From an uncultured Paracoccaceae bacterium (GTDB lineage Bacteria; Pseudomonadota; Alphaproteobacteria; Rhodobacterales; Rhodobacteraceae), in the NCBI GenBank assembly GCA_947499635.1, contig CANMPD010000014.1, positions 28,888 to 92,887 on the forward strand: a DNA stretch of 64,000 nucleotides, read 5' to 3'. The translations under genes and the position numbers were made by a program. This document shows positions 44,499-53,611 of the stretch, piece by piece. Below the pieces are notes generated by a model that worked only from the letters and a program-made list of their open reading frames with translations, was not told the DNA's origin and did not search any database. Numbering within the stretch: the stretch's first letter is position 1; every line of letters begins with the position of its first letter.

Positions 44499-44684
44499 TA
44501 ACATTGATGACCTATTTTGGAGTCTGTAAACGTATTTAAAATAGGTAAGAGATGTCCTTAAAATACTTGAAAGAAAAGATGGGCAATAAATAGTCAATTC
44601 ACAGATCCATAGGCCGCAGTAGGGAAACCAATGCTGTTGCTATTTCAAAACTATGTTATCTAATGTGAGAGGACTGGGGAGTAA

Positions 44685-44708
44685 TTGAATTTCAGAATTG
44701 AAATTCAA
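44685..44708. promoter_or_regulatory. 24-bp palindrome, probable operator of the dehydratase gene
   Basis: TTGAATTTCA and TGAAATTCAA are perfect 10-bp arms around GAAT, centred about 52 bases upstream of the ATG at 44749, where a repressor or activator would overlap or adjoin a promoter. Confidence 0.5.
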
Positions 44709-44748
44709 CTGGGCCACGATCAAGGTTCAGGATTAGGACGAATATATT

Positions 44749-46698
44749 ATGATGTTGTTTCAATTTATGCAGCGGTTAAATCGCAAACAAAAAATCGCTG
44801 TCGTTTTACTGCTTGATTTGCTTTTAGTCCCTTTAGCGTTGTTGTTTACTTTTGCAGTGCAAGAACTTCCGACATCCCCTGTCGCATTGCTTCAACAAAC
44901 CTTGCCTGTTTTGCCCTACGCAATGATTGCTATTGCATGGTTTTCTTTGTGGTTGGGGTTGCCTCAAATTCAGCTCAAGTCCTATGAGCGCCATGCCGTT
45001 GGGCTAACAGCGATTGTGACAGTTGTCGCCATGGTTGTGATTGCGGGCTTCTCAATGCTCGTGGGCCCTAAGCTGCCTGTTGGGGCGCTTATCGTTTTTG
45101 GGCTGAGCTATTTTCTCTTTCTCGTCGCGCAACGGGCGGTGCTGTATCAGGTGGTTCTGGCTCTGTACCGACGCGCCCGTCCAAATCGTCAAGTGTTGAT
45201 CTATGGGGCCGGGAACACGGGCACCCAATTGGCGCAGGCACTGAAGGCACATGATGAAATTATGCCGGTGGCCTTTGTGGATGACAATAAATCTCTGCAA
45301 GGTGTCACGCTTATGGGCTTGCCGGTCCACCCGCCGTCTCGCATTGCTCATTTGGTACAAGAGCGTAATATTGACCGTGTGCTTTTGGCGATGCCATCGC
45401 AAAGCCATCCTAAACAAATCCAAATCACTCAGCGTCTGCAACGTCTCGGACTTGACGTGCACGCCCTTCCCTCTTTTGCGCAGCTAATTGGCGAAGAAGC
45501 ACTGGTTGACAAGCTGACCCCGGTTGCGCCGCAAAATTTTCTAGGGCGAGCAGCGTGTGATGTATCCCTGCAGGATGCCAGTGAATCTTATACTGGGCGG
45601 GTGGTTTTGGTGTCCGGCGCGGGCGGATCGATCGGATCTGAACTTTGCCGCCAAGTGCTGGCCTGTCGTCCGACGAAATTGATCCTATATGAGCTGTCAG
45701 AGCTGGCGCTTTATACCGTGCATCAGGAATTGCTACAGATGCTGGAGGGAAGCGCGATTGAATTGGTGCCGGTTTTAGGCTCTGTGACCGATCCCCGCCA
45801 GGTGCGCCAAGTGTTGGCTGAGCATAATGTTCAGGTGGTTCTACATGCAGCAGCTTATAAACACGTGCCGCTGGTTGAAGCCAATCCTCTGGCAGGTCTG
45901 GCCAATAATGTCTTTGGGACTCAAACATTGGCGACTGTGGCCGCGGAGTACGGCGTGGAGCGCTTCATCTTGATTTCATCAGATAAGGCAGTCCGTCCCA
46001 CAAATGTGATGGGCGCGTCGAAACGTTTGGCTGAGCTGGTGGTGCAGGATCGGGCAGGACGCAGCGATACGATCTTTACGATGGTGCGCTTTGGAAATGT
46101 TTTGGGATCATCTGGGTCGGTTATTCCGCTGTTCCAGGAGCAAATTGCACGCGGCGGCCCAGTGACTGTGACGGATCCGCGGGTGAAACGTTACTTTATG
46201 ACCATCTCTGAGGCTGTGCAGCTGGTATTGCAGGCCGGATCCGAGGCCAAAGGCGGCGAAGTCTTTGTTTTGGATATGGGAGAGCCGGTCTCTATTTTGA
46301 GCTTGGCCCGTCAGGTGATTGAAAGCGCGGGCTATAGTGTGCGGGATGACCAAATACCGGACGGGGATATTGCAATTGATATCATCGGGCTACGTCCGGG
46401 AGAAAAAATGGAAGAAGAGCTTACTCTCTGTCAGGAGCTAATTCCGACACGCCATGCTAAAATCCGCTGCGCCCGTGAGGCTGTTTTGTCCGAGATCGAG
46501 GTTGCCTCTTTCTTGCGTACTTTGCGGCAGGTGGTTGCGGCTGGGGATGCTCGGGGGGCACGTAATTTGATTGCCCGCTGGGTTGAAGGCTATGAGAGTT
46601 TTGGCACCGTAGTTGGAACAACGCCTGTTGCGCCCGCTCCGCAGATTTTAGAAAGCAATGCTGCGGACACAACGGTGCGGGCGGCGGCTGCAGATTAA
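44749..46698 (+). CDS. WbpM/FlaA1-type membrane nucleotide-sugar 4,6-dehydratase
   Basis: The 649-residue protein has four N-terminal membrane helices (about 15-135), a first Rossmann domain (QVLIYGAGNTGTQLAQAL, 148-165) and a second catalytic one (VVLVSGAGGSIGSELCRQ, GAGGSIGSE at 290-298). SSDKAVRPTNVMGASKR shows Ser411/Asp412/Lys413 and Met421/Lys425. The usual catalytic Tyr is replaced by Met, as is normal in WbpM-like enzymes. It likely converts UDP-GlcNAc to a 4-keto-6-deoxy sugar used for aminosugars or bacillosamine/QuiNAc-type residues. It opens the plus-strand run leading to yjbHFE. Start after AGGA at 44735. Confidence 0.92.
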   Translation: MMLFQFMQRLNRKQKIAVVLLLDLLLVPLALLFTFAVQELPTSPVALLQQTLPVLPYAMIAIAWFSLWLGLPQIQLKSYERHAVGLTAIVTVVAMVVIAGFSMLVGPKLPVGALIVFGLSYFLFLVAQRAVLYQVVLALYRRARPNRQVLIYGAGNTGTQLAQALKAHDEIMPVAFVDDNKSLQGVTLMGLPVHPPSRIAHLVQERNIDRVLLAMPSQSHPKQIQITQRLQRLGLDVHALPSFAQLIGEEALVDKLTPVAPQNFLGRAACDVSLQDASESYTGRVVLVSGAGGSIGSELCRQVLACRPTKLILYELSELALYTVHQELLQMLEGSAIELVPVLGSVTDPRQVRQVLAEHNVQVVLHAAAYKHVPLVEANPLAGLANNVFGTQTLATVAAEYGVERFILISSDKAVRPTNVMGASKRLAELVVQDRAGRSDTIFTMVRFGNVLGSSGSVIPLFQEQIARGGPVTVTDPRVKRYFMTISEAVQLVLQAGSEAKGGEVFVLDMGEPVSILSLARQVIESAGYSVRDDQIPDGDIAIDIIGLRPGEKMEEELTLCQELIPTRHAKIRCAREAVLSEIEVASFLRTLRQVVAAGDARGARNLIARWVEGYESFGTVVGTTPVAPAPQILESNAADTTVRAAAAD

Positions 46699-46844
46699 CA
46701 GGTGACTGTTGCTATGACGCAGCCTGCGATGAAATTTACACAGATCAAAAACGCTTGAGGCTTGATTGCCGCGTCTGGGACGTGATTTGAGAACAGGCAG
46801 CGCCTTGAAGTGGGCGCGCGAGACTAAGGCAAAGGACGGCCGCT

Positions 46845-49112
46845 GTGAAAAAACCTTTTGGCGCTTTCAAATCAAGATTGCGAAATCGTGAGCGGGCGTA
46901 TCGTGCTGGATGCCACGGGTATATATTTGCGATAATTTTACTGTTGCAACTGGTTGGAATTGGAACCGTTCAACAGGGGCGAGCCCAAGAACAGGCAACC
47001 GCTGAACAAGGTATTGCATCAGAGGCACCGCGCGGTTTGGCTTGGCCGAAAATCGCCACTCAATCCCCTAGCTTGAACTTTTATGGTGCGCCGGGGTTGA
47101 TCGATATGCCCAGTGCCGAAGTGTTGCCAGACGGGCAATTTGCCACAACCGTGGCATGGTTTGCGGGCCAGACACGGTATAGTCTGCAGTTTCAGGCCTT
47201 GCCGTGGCTGACGGCAGGGTTTCGCTATACCGGTATCGTGAACCAAGACCCTAACAGTCTGCTTTTGGGGTTTGATACCTATTACGACCGCAACTTTGAT
47301 GTGCGGGTGCGGCTGCTCAAAGAGGGGCAGTATCGCCCAGCCGTGGTTGTGGGATTGCAGGATTTTGCAGGCACCGGCCTGTTTGGCAGCGAATATATTG
47401 TGGCGACCAAGAATTTTGAACCGTCCCGTTTGCCGGGACGTTTGAAGGTGACCGGCGGTTTGGGCTGGGGACGTTTTGGCAGTCAGGGATCGATTGCGAC
47501 GCTGGGATCGCGCGGCAGTTTTGAAGGCGGCGATACGGGCGGGGAATTGTCGACCGATCAATGGTTTCGTGGAGATATCGCGCCTTTTGCCGGGATCGAG
47601 TGGGTCTCGGGGAAATGGGGCCTTAAGGCCGAGTATTCGACGGATGTCTATACGCTTGAGGTCGAGGATGCACAGGCCTTTACCCGTCGTTCAAGCCTGA
47701 ACTTTGGTGTGGAATATCAGGCCAGCCGTCAATTGCGATTGGGGGCTTATTACCTCTATGGATCTGAATTTGGCGTTACGGCGCAATTGCAGCTGAACCC
47801 GCGTTTCCCGGCCGTGCCGCAGCAAGTGCCTGCCGCGGTTTCAGTGGTTCCGCGCAGCCAGTGGGCCACAACAGAGGCGCATTGGGATCAGGCTTGGGTT
47901 GCCAGCCAAGACAGGCAAGTAAGCCTGCGTGATGTGCTGGCAGGTGAATTACGCCAAGACGGTTTGGTGCTTGAGGCGGTGCAATTCGACCCCACCCGGG
48001 TCGAGCTGCGGTTCCGCAATACGCGTTATCGTTCCGAGACCCTGGCGATCGGGCGCGCTGCGCGGGCTATGGCACGGGTGTTGCCAGCCTCAGTTGAAAC
48101 CTTTGATCTTGTTCCGACGCGTCGGGGCCTTGGCCAGGTTACTGTGACATTCCGCAGGTCTGACTTGGAAAATCTGGAATATGCGCCAGAGGCCGCAGAT
48201 CAGCTGTGGGCGGTGACAGGCGTGTCAGGCGCCGCCCCTTTGTCACAAGAGGCCTTGGTCTCGTCCGAGCTGTATCCGGCCTTTGCCACATCAATCAGCC
48301 CTTATACGTCGCCCTCTTATTTCGACCCATCCGTGCCGTTGCGTCTTGATTTTGGATTGAATTTTGCAGCCAGCTACACGCCGGCTCCTGGGTGGCGATT
48401 GTCGGGGCGGGTCCGTCAACGTGTCTTTGGCAATGTCGCCGATGGGCGTGCGGGCCAGTCGAACCTGCCGCAGGTGCGCACCCTGCAGCGGGAATATGCG
48501 CAGTTTGATACGACGTTAAACCAACTTTATGCCGAACGGCGCTGGCAGCCGGGGCAGGATCTTTATGCGCGCGCCAGTGTTGGATATTTTGAGAGCATGT
48601 TTGGGGGTGTCTCAGGCGAGGTGTTGTGGAAACCCGCCAACAGCCGTTTGGGGCTTGGGATTGAGGCCAATTATGTGCGCCAACGTGATTTCAACCAGCA
48701 GCTGGGTTTTCGCGATTACGATGTCATCACGGGGCATGCCTCGGCTTATTTGGAATTGCCTAAGAACTATTTGCTGCAAGTCGATGTCGGGCGCTATCTG
48801 GCGGGGGATTATGGTGGCACGATGTCTTTGACGCGCAGCTTCAACAATGGCTGGACCTTTGGCGGGTTCTTTACATTGACCAATGTATCAGCCGAAGACT
48901 TTGGCGAGGGCTCGTTTGACAAGGGGCTGCGACTGAGCATTCCACTGGGGTGGCTGGTGGGCAAACCTACGCGCAACGCCTATGGTTTGGTGTTGCGGCC
49001 AATCCAGCGAGATGGAGGCCAGAGGGTTTCGGTTCCCGGGCGGCTTTATGGTGAAATTCGCCGGGTCCATGCCAATAGTCTGCAACAACAACGTGCGAGG
49101 ATCTGGGAATGA
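46845..49112 (+). CDS. yjbH: YjbH-family exopolysaccharide outer-membrane protein
   Basis: The 755-residue protein has an N-terminal membrane signal (YIFAIILLLQLVGIGTVQQGRAQ). Two barrel-like regions with the YjbH hallmark opening LNFYGAPGLIDMPSAEVLPDGQFA follow, the second starting near 480 (SPSYFDPSVPLRLDFGLNFAASYTP). It ends with strand-rich sequence. YjbH proteins are outer-membrane components needed for an exopolysaccharide in enterobacteria and related bacteria. The start is GTG at 46845 after AAGGAC. Its stop overlaps the yjbF start (ATGA at 49109-49112). Confidence 0.92.
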   Translation: MKKPFGAFKSRLRNRERAYRAGCHGYIFAIILLLQLVGIGTVQQGRAQEQATAEQGIASEAPRGLAWPKIATQSPSLNFYGAPGLIDMPSAEVLPDGQFATTVAWFAGQTRYSLQFQALPWLTAGFRYTGIVNQDPNSLLLGFDTYYDRNFDVRVRLLKEGQYRPAVVVGLQDFAGTGLFGSEYIVATKNFEPSRLPGRLKVTGGLGWGRFGSQGSIATLGSRGSFEGGDTGGELSTDQWFRGDIAPFAGIEWVSGKWGLKAEYSTDVYTLEVEDAQAFTRRSSLNFGVEYQASRQLRLGAYYLYGSEFGVTAQLQLNPRFPAVPQQVPAAVSVVPRSQWATTEAHWDQAWVASQDRQVSLRDVLAGELRQDGLVLEAVQFDPTRVELRFRNTRYRSETLAIGRAARAMARVLPASVETFDLVPTRRGLGQVTVTFRRSDLENLEYAPEAADQLWAVTGVSGAAPLSQEALVSSELYPAFATSISPYTSPSYFDPSVPLRLDFGLNFAASYTPAPGWRLSGRVRQRVFGNVADGRAGQSNLPQVRTLQREYAQFDTTLNQLYAERRWQPGQDLYARASVGYFESMFGGVSGEVLWKPANSRLGLGIEANYVRQRDFNQQLGFRDYDVITGHASAYLELPKNYLLQVDVGRYLAGDYGGTMSLTRSFNNGWTFGGFFTLTNVSAEDFGEGSFDKGLRLSIPLGWLVGKPTRNAYGLVLRPIQRDGGQRVSVPGRLYGEIRRVHANSLQQQRARIWE

Positions 49113-49870
49113 GCAGGCGTAAAGCTGTGAGCGGATCTTGGCTGCGGGGCGTGGTTGGGGTTTTGGGTCTGGCAACTGTGTTGGGCTGTACTCAAGGGGA
49201 TGAGAGAACGCCGTTGTCGCTGGAGGTTGCACAGACCTTGCGCGACTCTTTGCGCCGTAAAGATCCGCCGCCGCCCTTGGTGCTGACGCGGGCCTTACTG
49301 GATACGGTGCCGGTGCCGCAGCTTGAGTTGATCTATGAGCAGACAGATGACCGTAACTTTCTGGTCCTGCATGTGGTGACCTCAGACGATTTGGCCGGTC
49401 GGGTTGAGGTCTGGCGCAACCCCGGAGATCAAACCTTTACCTTTCGCGATGGGATGCTGATCTCGACACGGGGGCTGCCTGAGATTCTGTTGTCGGGGCA
49501 GGTGCCTGCGGTGCGCGACGGGCGTGCCGGGCCCGGGCGGGACGGCGCACGCACATATGTCTATCGTGCAGGGGATTTTGAATCTGCCAATGTGAGGCTG
49601 GCCTGTTCCGTGGCTGATCAGGGGGCGCAACAGCTTGAGATTGTGGAGCAACAGTATCCAGTCCATCATTTGCGTGAAACCTGTATCGAGGAGCAGGGGG
49701 CTTCTGGGCCGTCTGGCAAGATTGTTAATGACTATTGGATTGATTCTCGGGATGGGCGTTTATGGCAGTCACGACAGTGGTTGGGCCCCAAAACGGGCTA
49801 TATCCAAACACGTTTGTTGCATTTTGGGTTGGGCGATCGCCGAGATCCGGCCTTAATGCATGGGGAATAA
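49109..49870 (+). CDS. yjbF: YjbF-family lipoprotein
   Basis: This 253-residue lipoprotein has a signal sequence with lipobox LATVLGC (Cys27 region). The YjbF/GfcB-type domain contains VVTSDDLAGRVEVWRNPGDQTFTFRDGMLISTRGLPEILLS and IVNDYWIDSRDGRLWQSRQWLGPKTGYIQTRLL, distinctive for the family. It probably forms part of the periplasmic or outer-membrane exopolysaccharide machinery with YjbH, with which it is translationally coupled. Confidence 0.92.
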   Translation: MSRRKAVSGSWLRGVVGVLGLATVLGCTQGDERTPLSLEVAQTLRDSLRRKDPPPPLVLTRALLDTVPVPQLELIYEQTDDRNFLVLHVVTSDDLAGRVEVWRNPGDQTFTFRDGMLISTRGLPEILLSGQVPAVRDGRAGPGRDGARTYVYRAGDFESANVRLACSVADQGAQQLEIVEQQYPVHHLRETCIEEQGASGPSGKIVNDYWIDSRDGRLWQSRQWLGPKTGYIQTRLLHFGLGDRRDPALMHGE

Positions 49871-50006
49871 GCAAATAATGACTGTTTTTATGCAACGGAC
49901 AAATAAAAACCAAATTGCAAGTTTATTGCTGCTATGAGTTAGATTGAAATCATGCATGCTCTCAGGTAGAGTACGCACAACTATTCGTTTATTTGGAGAG
50001 AGATCC

Positions 50007-50249
50007 ATGAAAAATATTATCGCAGTTTCCGCGTTGGCAATCATGGCAGCAACTGGCGTTGTTGCTCAAACCGAAACTACAGCTGGTGTTGGCGCAGGTG
50101 CCGGCGCAACAGGCGGTCTGGCTGTTGGTGGTGTTGCCGTTTCTGCCGTCACCATTGGTGCGGTTGTTGCAGCGGTTGCAGTTGCGGCTGTTGTTGCTGA
50201 TGATGACGATGATTCAACAGCGTCTTCAACAACAACAACAACCAACTAA
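50007..50249 (+). CDS. yjbE: YjbE-like small exported protein
   Basis: The 80-residue protein has a signal peptide (MKNIIAVSALAIMAATGVVAQ), a Gly/Ala/Val-rich hydrophobic middle, a run of five Asp and a Thr-rich tail ending in TTTTTN. This closely follows the layout of YjbE, the small protein encoded with YjbF, G and H. The start at 50007 follows GGAGAG at six bases; the longer frame from 49944 is not supported. It lies 136 bases after yjbF and probably has its own promoter in that gap. A terminator follows at 50321. Confidence 0.8.
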   Translation: MKNIIAVSALAIMAATGVVAQTETTAGVGAGAGATGGLAVGGVAVSAVTIGAVVAAVAVAAVVADDDDDSTASSTTTTTN

Positions 50250-50320
50250 GATCGCGTCGCGATTGGTTTTGCCTGCCCCTTTGGGCGATTGACGCAAAAC
50301 GTTGGTATTGGATTTTAAAG

Positions 50321-50344
50321 CGGGCCTTGCGGGGCCCGTTTTAT
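50321..50344 (+). terminator. Rho-independent terminator of yjbE
   Basis: The stem CGGGCC / GGCCCG has a short G-rich loop and runs into a T-rich tail, about 70 bases after the yjbE stop. Confidence 0.8.
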
Positions 50345-50493
50345 TTTGCCTGCTTGCACCGTTTCATTTTAAATCACCAAGGTGTTGCAAGGCAGCAGGT
50401 GTGTTGCGCAAAGAGCGTACGCCCTAGAGAGCGGCTGTTTAACTTGGCATGGGATACTTCTCGCGTTTTGCCACTGACGCAAGGAATGCCGCA

Positions 50494-51522
50494 ATGTCCG
50501 ACCTCTCTGCTCGTTTGAATATGCCCTATCTGCAACCTGCGCAGGCGCAGAAACATGTCACCCATAATACGGCGCTGACGCGGCTGGATTATTTGGTGCA
50601 ACTGGTGCTGCAAGACACGCAGGCCGAGACCCCCCCGGATACACCACAGATCGGCGCGACCTATGGTCTGGGAACGGCTCCTACGGGAGAATGGGCCGGG
50701 CAGGGGGGCATGATTGCCGCCTATGAGGCAGGGGCGTGGATGTTTATCACGCCGGATCTGGGCTGGCGGGCATGGGATCTTGCACAGGATGGTTTGGTGC
50801 TGTGGGACGGCAGCGGCTGGCGTACCGCCGAACAATCGCAGCGCGACACTTTGGGCATTGGCACACTGGCAGATGCACAAACGCCTTTGGCGGTGTCCGG
50901 TGCCAGCAGCCTGTTTTCCCACGCAGGAACAAGCCATCAGGTAAAGGTGAACAAAGCCGCCAGCGATGACACGGCCAGCCTGTTGTTTCAAAGCGGATTT
51001 ACGGGCCATGCGGAAATTGGCCTCGTGGCAGATCTGGGTCTGGTGGTCAAAGTCAGCGGTGATGGCAGCACATGGCACGAAGCCTTAAAAATAGAGCCTA
51101 ACACGGGCCATATCAGCGGAACCGCTGTGCAGGCCAGCGCCACAGATACCACGGCAGGGCGGTTGATGCGGGCCGATTACGGCTATGGCCCGGGCAATCT
51201 TGTCGGGGCTGTTAGCCAATCCGCAGGCCAGCCCACCGGCGCGGTGTTCGAGCGAGGCAGTGACAGCAATGGCGCATGGTTGCGGTACGGTGATGGTACT
51301 CAGCTTGTTTGGGGGCTGCGTTCAGCAGGAAGTACATGGACCTTTCCACAAAGCTTTGTCTCTGCACCGGTGGTGACGGTGACCGCGACACAGGCCAGCC
51401 CGCGCATGGTGGCGGTGACTGGGACCACAACCACAATTGCAACCCCACGCAGCTATGACAGTGCGGGGGGCGAACAAGTGGGCGAAGACCTATCCTGCTT
51501 TGCAGTTGGGCGCTGGTTCTAG
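50494..51522 (+). CDS. DUF2793-domain protein (phage/GTA tail-associated type)
   Basis: The 342-residue protein has an N-terminal DUF2793 domain of about 110 residues (LNMPYLQPAQAQKHVTHNTALTRLDYLVQLV, then AGAWMFITPDLGWRAWDLAQDGLVLWDGSGWR). A beta-rich C-terminus with repeated short strands resembles tail-fibre or receptor-binding proteins. DUF2793 is common in alphaproteobacterial prophages and gene-transfer agents. No other phage gene is present, and it sits between yjbE and kpsD. It could be a cell-surface or polysaccharide-binding protein recruited from phage. The start at 50494 follows AAGGAA. No signal peptide is seen, so its route outward is unclear. Confidence 0.75.
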   Translation: MSDLSARLNMPYLQPAQAQKHVTHNTALTRLDYLVQLVLQDTQAETPPDTPQIGATYGLGTAPTGEWAGQGGMIAAYEAGAWMFITPDLGWRAWDLAQDGLVLWDGSGWRTAEQSQRDTLGIGTLADAQTPLAVSGASSLFSHAGTSHQVKVNKAASDDTASLLFQSGFTGHAEIGLVADLGLVVKVSGDGSTWHEALKIEPNTGHISGTAVQASATDTTAGRLMRADYGYGPGNLVGAVSQSAGQPTGAVFERGSDSNGAWLRYGDGTQLVWGLRSAGSTWTFPQSFVSAPVVTVTATQASPRMVAVTGTTTTIATPRSYDSAGGEQVGEDLSCFAVGRWF

Positions 51523-51525
51523 GGT

Positions 51526-52647
51526 TTAGAGACCAGCACTGTTGATAATACCAAAGGCGCTGCCGATCAGGCTGACGATGGTGCGTGTGTCGTTGATGGG
51601 GCTTTCGGTTGCGATAACCAGATCGCCAGGGTTCACCTGAAAATTACGCGCTGAAAACAGCCCATCCGCCGAGGTAAGATCTAGGGTGAAAATCACCCGT
51701 TCTTGACGAGGTCCGCGTTGGCCCGGGGCGATATCTGCGGGTTGGTATTCACGTAGGATTAACAGGCCTTCGGGGTCAGCGCGCGTGTCCTGAAAGCCGC
51801 CGGAGATCGACAGGGCGTCCATTGCCGAGATTTGGTCTTTGGTGAAAGCATGCAGGGCCTCTTGGCCGGTGGCCCCAAACGATAGGAAATATCGCGAGTC
51901 GTCCTCTACAAAGACGCGATCGCCACCGCGCAGGCGGGTGTCCTTTTGCGGATCATCCAGCAAGGCTGCAATCGATGTCCCATAGATCTGCCCGCCGCGC
52001 ACCAGACGGATTTGCGGGTTGTTCAACTCTGTGCCGATACCGCCACCTGCGGAAATCAGCCCCAGAACAGAATAGTTGCGATCTGGCATTGGATAGGTGC
52101 CGGGATTGGCCACGCCAGAGACCAGATCAACAGAGTTGTTGCGCCCTTCGATCATCTCAAGCTGGACCTGCGCTGAGGGTACGATGGCTTCTAGCGCGGC
52201 CTGCAGTTTCGCGCGGGCCTGTGTGGGGCTAAGCCCGTTGACGTTGATATCGCCGACATAGGGCATAAACACGGTGCCGTTGCCCGACACGCGCATGCCT
52301 TGCAGTTGTACGACTTTTTGCTCTGAGGAGGTCAGCAGAGAGTTGTCATTGCTGTCCCAAATTTGCAATGCCAGCTGGTCACCAGGTTGAATGATCTGGG
52401 TTCTGGGGCCTTGAGAGGCCGCCAACCAGTTCAGTTTTTCTTGTTTTCCGGTGCGTGGCCATTGTTGTACCGATGGCAGAAAGGCGCGAGACACCTGATA
52501 CAGTGCGAATTCTGAGGTCGCGTTATCTTGGGTCTCTTTGAGGATCTCAGCACTGGCAGGCCCCCCCGCAGGCAGTTGGCCACAGCCGGTGGCAAAAAAT
52601 GTAAGACCAAGGGCTGCAATAGCAATAGATAGGCGGGGCATGAACAT
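51526..52647 (-). CDS. kpsD: Capsule polysaccharide export outer-membrane lipoprotein KpsD/Wza-like
   Basis: The 373-residue lipoprotein has a lipobox (FFATGC) and a polysaccharide export (Poly_export) domain with IQPGDQLALQIWDSN and VSGNGTVFMPYVGDINVNGLSPTQARAKLQAAL. SLBB-like domains follow (LVSGVANPGTYPMPDRNYSVLGLISAGGG and ISAMDALSISGGFQDTRADPEG). Such proteins form the outer-membrane channel for capsule export. It is the last gene of the minus-strand operon GT4-kpsF-kpsU-kpsD and converges with the DUF2793 gene, the stops lying only 3 bases apart. Confidence 0.92.
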   Translation of the reverse strand: MFMPRLSIAIAALGLTFFATGCGQLPAGGPASAEILKETQDNATSEFALYQVSRAFLPSVQQWPRTGKQEKLNWLAASQGPRTQIIQPGDQLALQIWDSNDNSLLTSSEQKVVQLQGMRVSGNGTVFMPYVGDINVNGLSPTQARAKLQAALEAIVPSAQVQLEMIEGRNNSVDLVSGVANPGTYPMPDRNYSVLGLISAGGGIGTELNNPQIRLVRGGQIYGTSIAALLDDPQKDTRLRGGDRVFVEDDSRYFLSFGATGQEALHAFTKDQISAMDALSISGGFQDTRADPEGLLILREYQPADIAPGQRGPRQERVIFTLDLTSADGLFSARNFQVNPGDLVIATESPINDTRTIVSLIGSAFGIINSAGL

Positions 52648-52758
52648 CCTGTCCGAAAGTATTAATGCATGAACGCTGCCCGCAAGATAACGGCGCGGGG
52701 CAGCGGGTCAACATGTGAGTCTGTCGCTTGTGCGGTTTCTCCTGTGAGATTGCTCCGC

Positions 52759-53568
52759 TTAGTCGATATTCATCCGTTTCAGGTAGCCTTCGATCAATGG
52801 CACATCACTGGGGTTGTTGAGTTCCCAAAACGCAGCGCCGGGTTCGCTGACTTCTACGGTGCGCACGGGGTGGCCGTTTTCCAAAAACCGCAGCTGCTCC
52901 AGCCCTTCGAGGGTTTCCAGCGGGCCGATGTCCCAGCCGACATAGGCCTGCAGGGCGTGACGGCGATAGGCGTATAGGCCCACGTGGTGAAACACCGGAA
53001 CAACGCCATCGACGATGGTTTTTCCGCCAGTAAAAGGCAGGACCTCTTTGGAGAAATACAGCGCATCCCCCAGTGCATTTTTCACCACGGTGGTGGCGCC
53101 GACGCGGCCATTGCGGCGGTCTTCGAGAAAATTGCCCAAGGCCTCTGCGTCGCAGCGCAGGATCGGGGTGGCGACCTGACGACTGGGGTCAGCCTGCATA
53201 TCAGCGATTAGTGCACGCACAAAGGACGGTGGTGTCAGCGGTGCGTCGCCTTGCAGATTCACGATCACATCGCTTTGGATATTGGCACGTTCAACCGCTT
53301 GGGCCACGCGGGCGGTGCCATTGGGGCAGGAGGGATCGGTGAGGATAACCTCGGCCCCGATGCGGGTGGCCTCATTTGCGATACGGTCATCATCGGTGGC
53401 GACATAAATCGCGATATCCTGACCATCTGCGGCGGCGCGCGCTGCCAGAACTGACCGTTCCAATAGGCTGCGCTCTGTGCCGTTTGCACCTTTGAGCATC
53501 GCCAGAGGTTTGGCTGGATAGCGCGATGACGCGTAGCGGGCGGGGATGATAATCGAGACGTCAGACAT
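52759..53568 (-). CDS. kpsU: CMP-Kdo synthetase (3-deoxy-manno-octulosonate cytidylyltransferase) KpsU/KdsB
   Basis: The 269-residue protein has IIIPARYASSRYPAKPL, a clear CMP-Kdo synthetase opening, then YVATDDDRIANEA, VNLQGDAPLTPPSFV and HHVGLYAYRRHALQ. It activates Kdo with CTP. Because lipid A normally uses a chromosomal kdsB, a copy within a capsule operon is usually KpsU, which feeds Kdo into the capsule linker. The start at 53568 (MSDVSIIIPARY) follows GGAG. It lies 43 bases after kpsF. Confidence 0.95.
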   Translation of the reverse strand: MSDVSIIIPARYASSRYPAKPLAMLKGANGTERSLLERSVLAARAAADGQDIAIYVATDDDRIANEATRIGAEVILTDPSCPNGTARVAQAVERANIQSDVIVNLQGDAPLTPPSFVRALIADMQADPSRQVATPILRCDAEALGNFLEDRRNGRVGATTVVKNALGDALYFSKEVLPFTGGKTIVDGVVPVFHHVGLYAYRRHALQAYVGWDIGPLETLEGLEQLRFLENGHPVRTVEVSEPGAAFWELNNPSDVPLIEGYLKRMNID

Positions 53569-53611
53569 CGCGAGGGCTCCTGTCAGGGATGACATATATA
53601 TGTGTAAGGGA

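Larger units (their letters stand above)
44353..44748. other. Intergenic region with four dyad elements downstream of parB
   Basis: This 396-base gap holds an inverted repeat CGGCAAAC / GTTTGCCG (44357-44380), a terminator-like hairpin (44405-44434), a 30-bp palindrome (44469-44498), a 9-bp-arm inverted repeat (44510-44546) and a 24-bp palindrome (44685-44708) just upstream of the dehydratase gene. No gene is seen. It probably combines the parB terminator, a centromere and the promoter/operator of the next gene. Confidence 0.6.
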
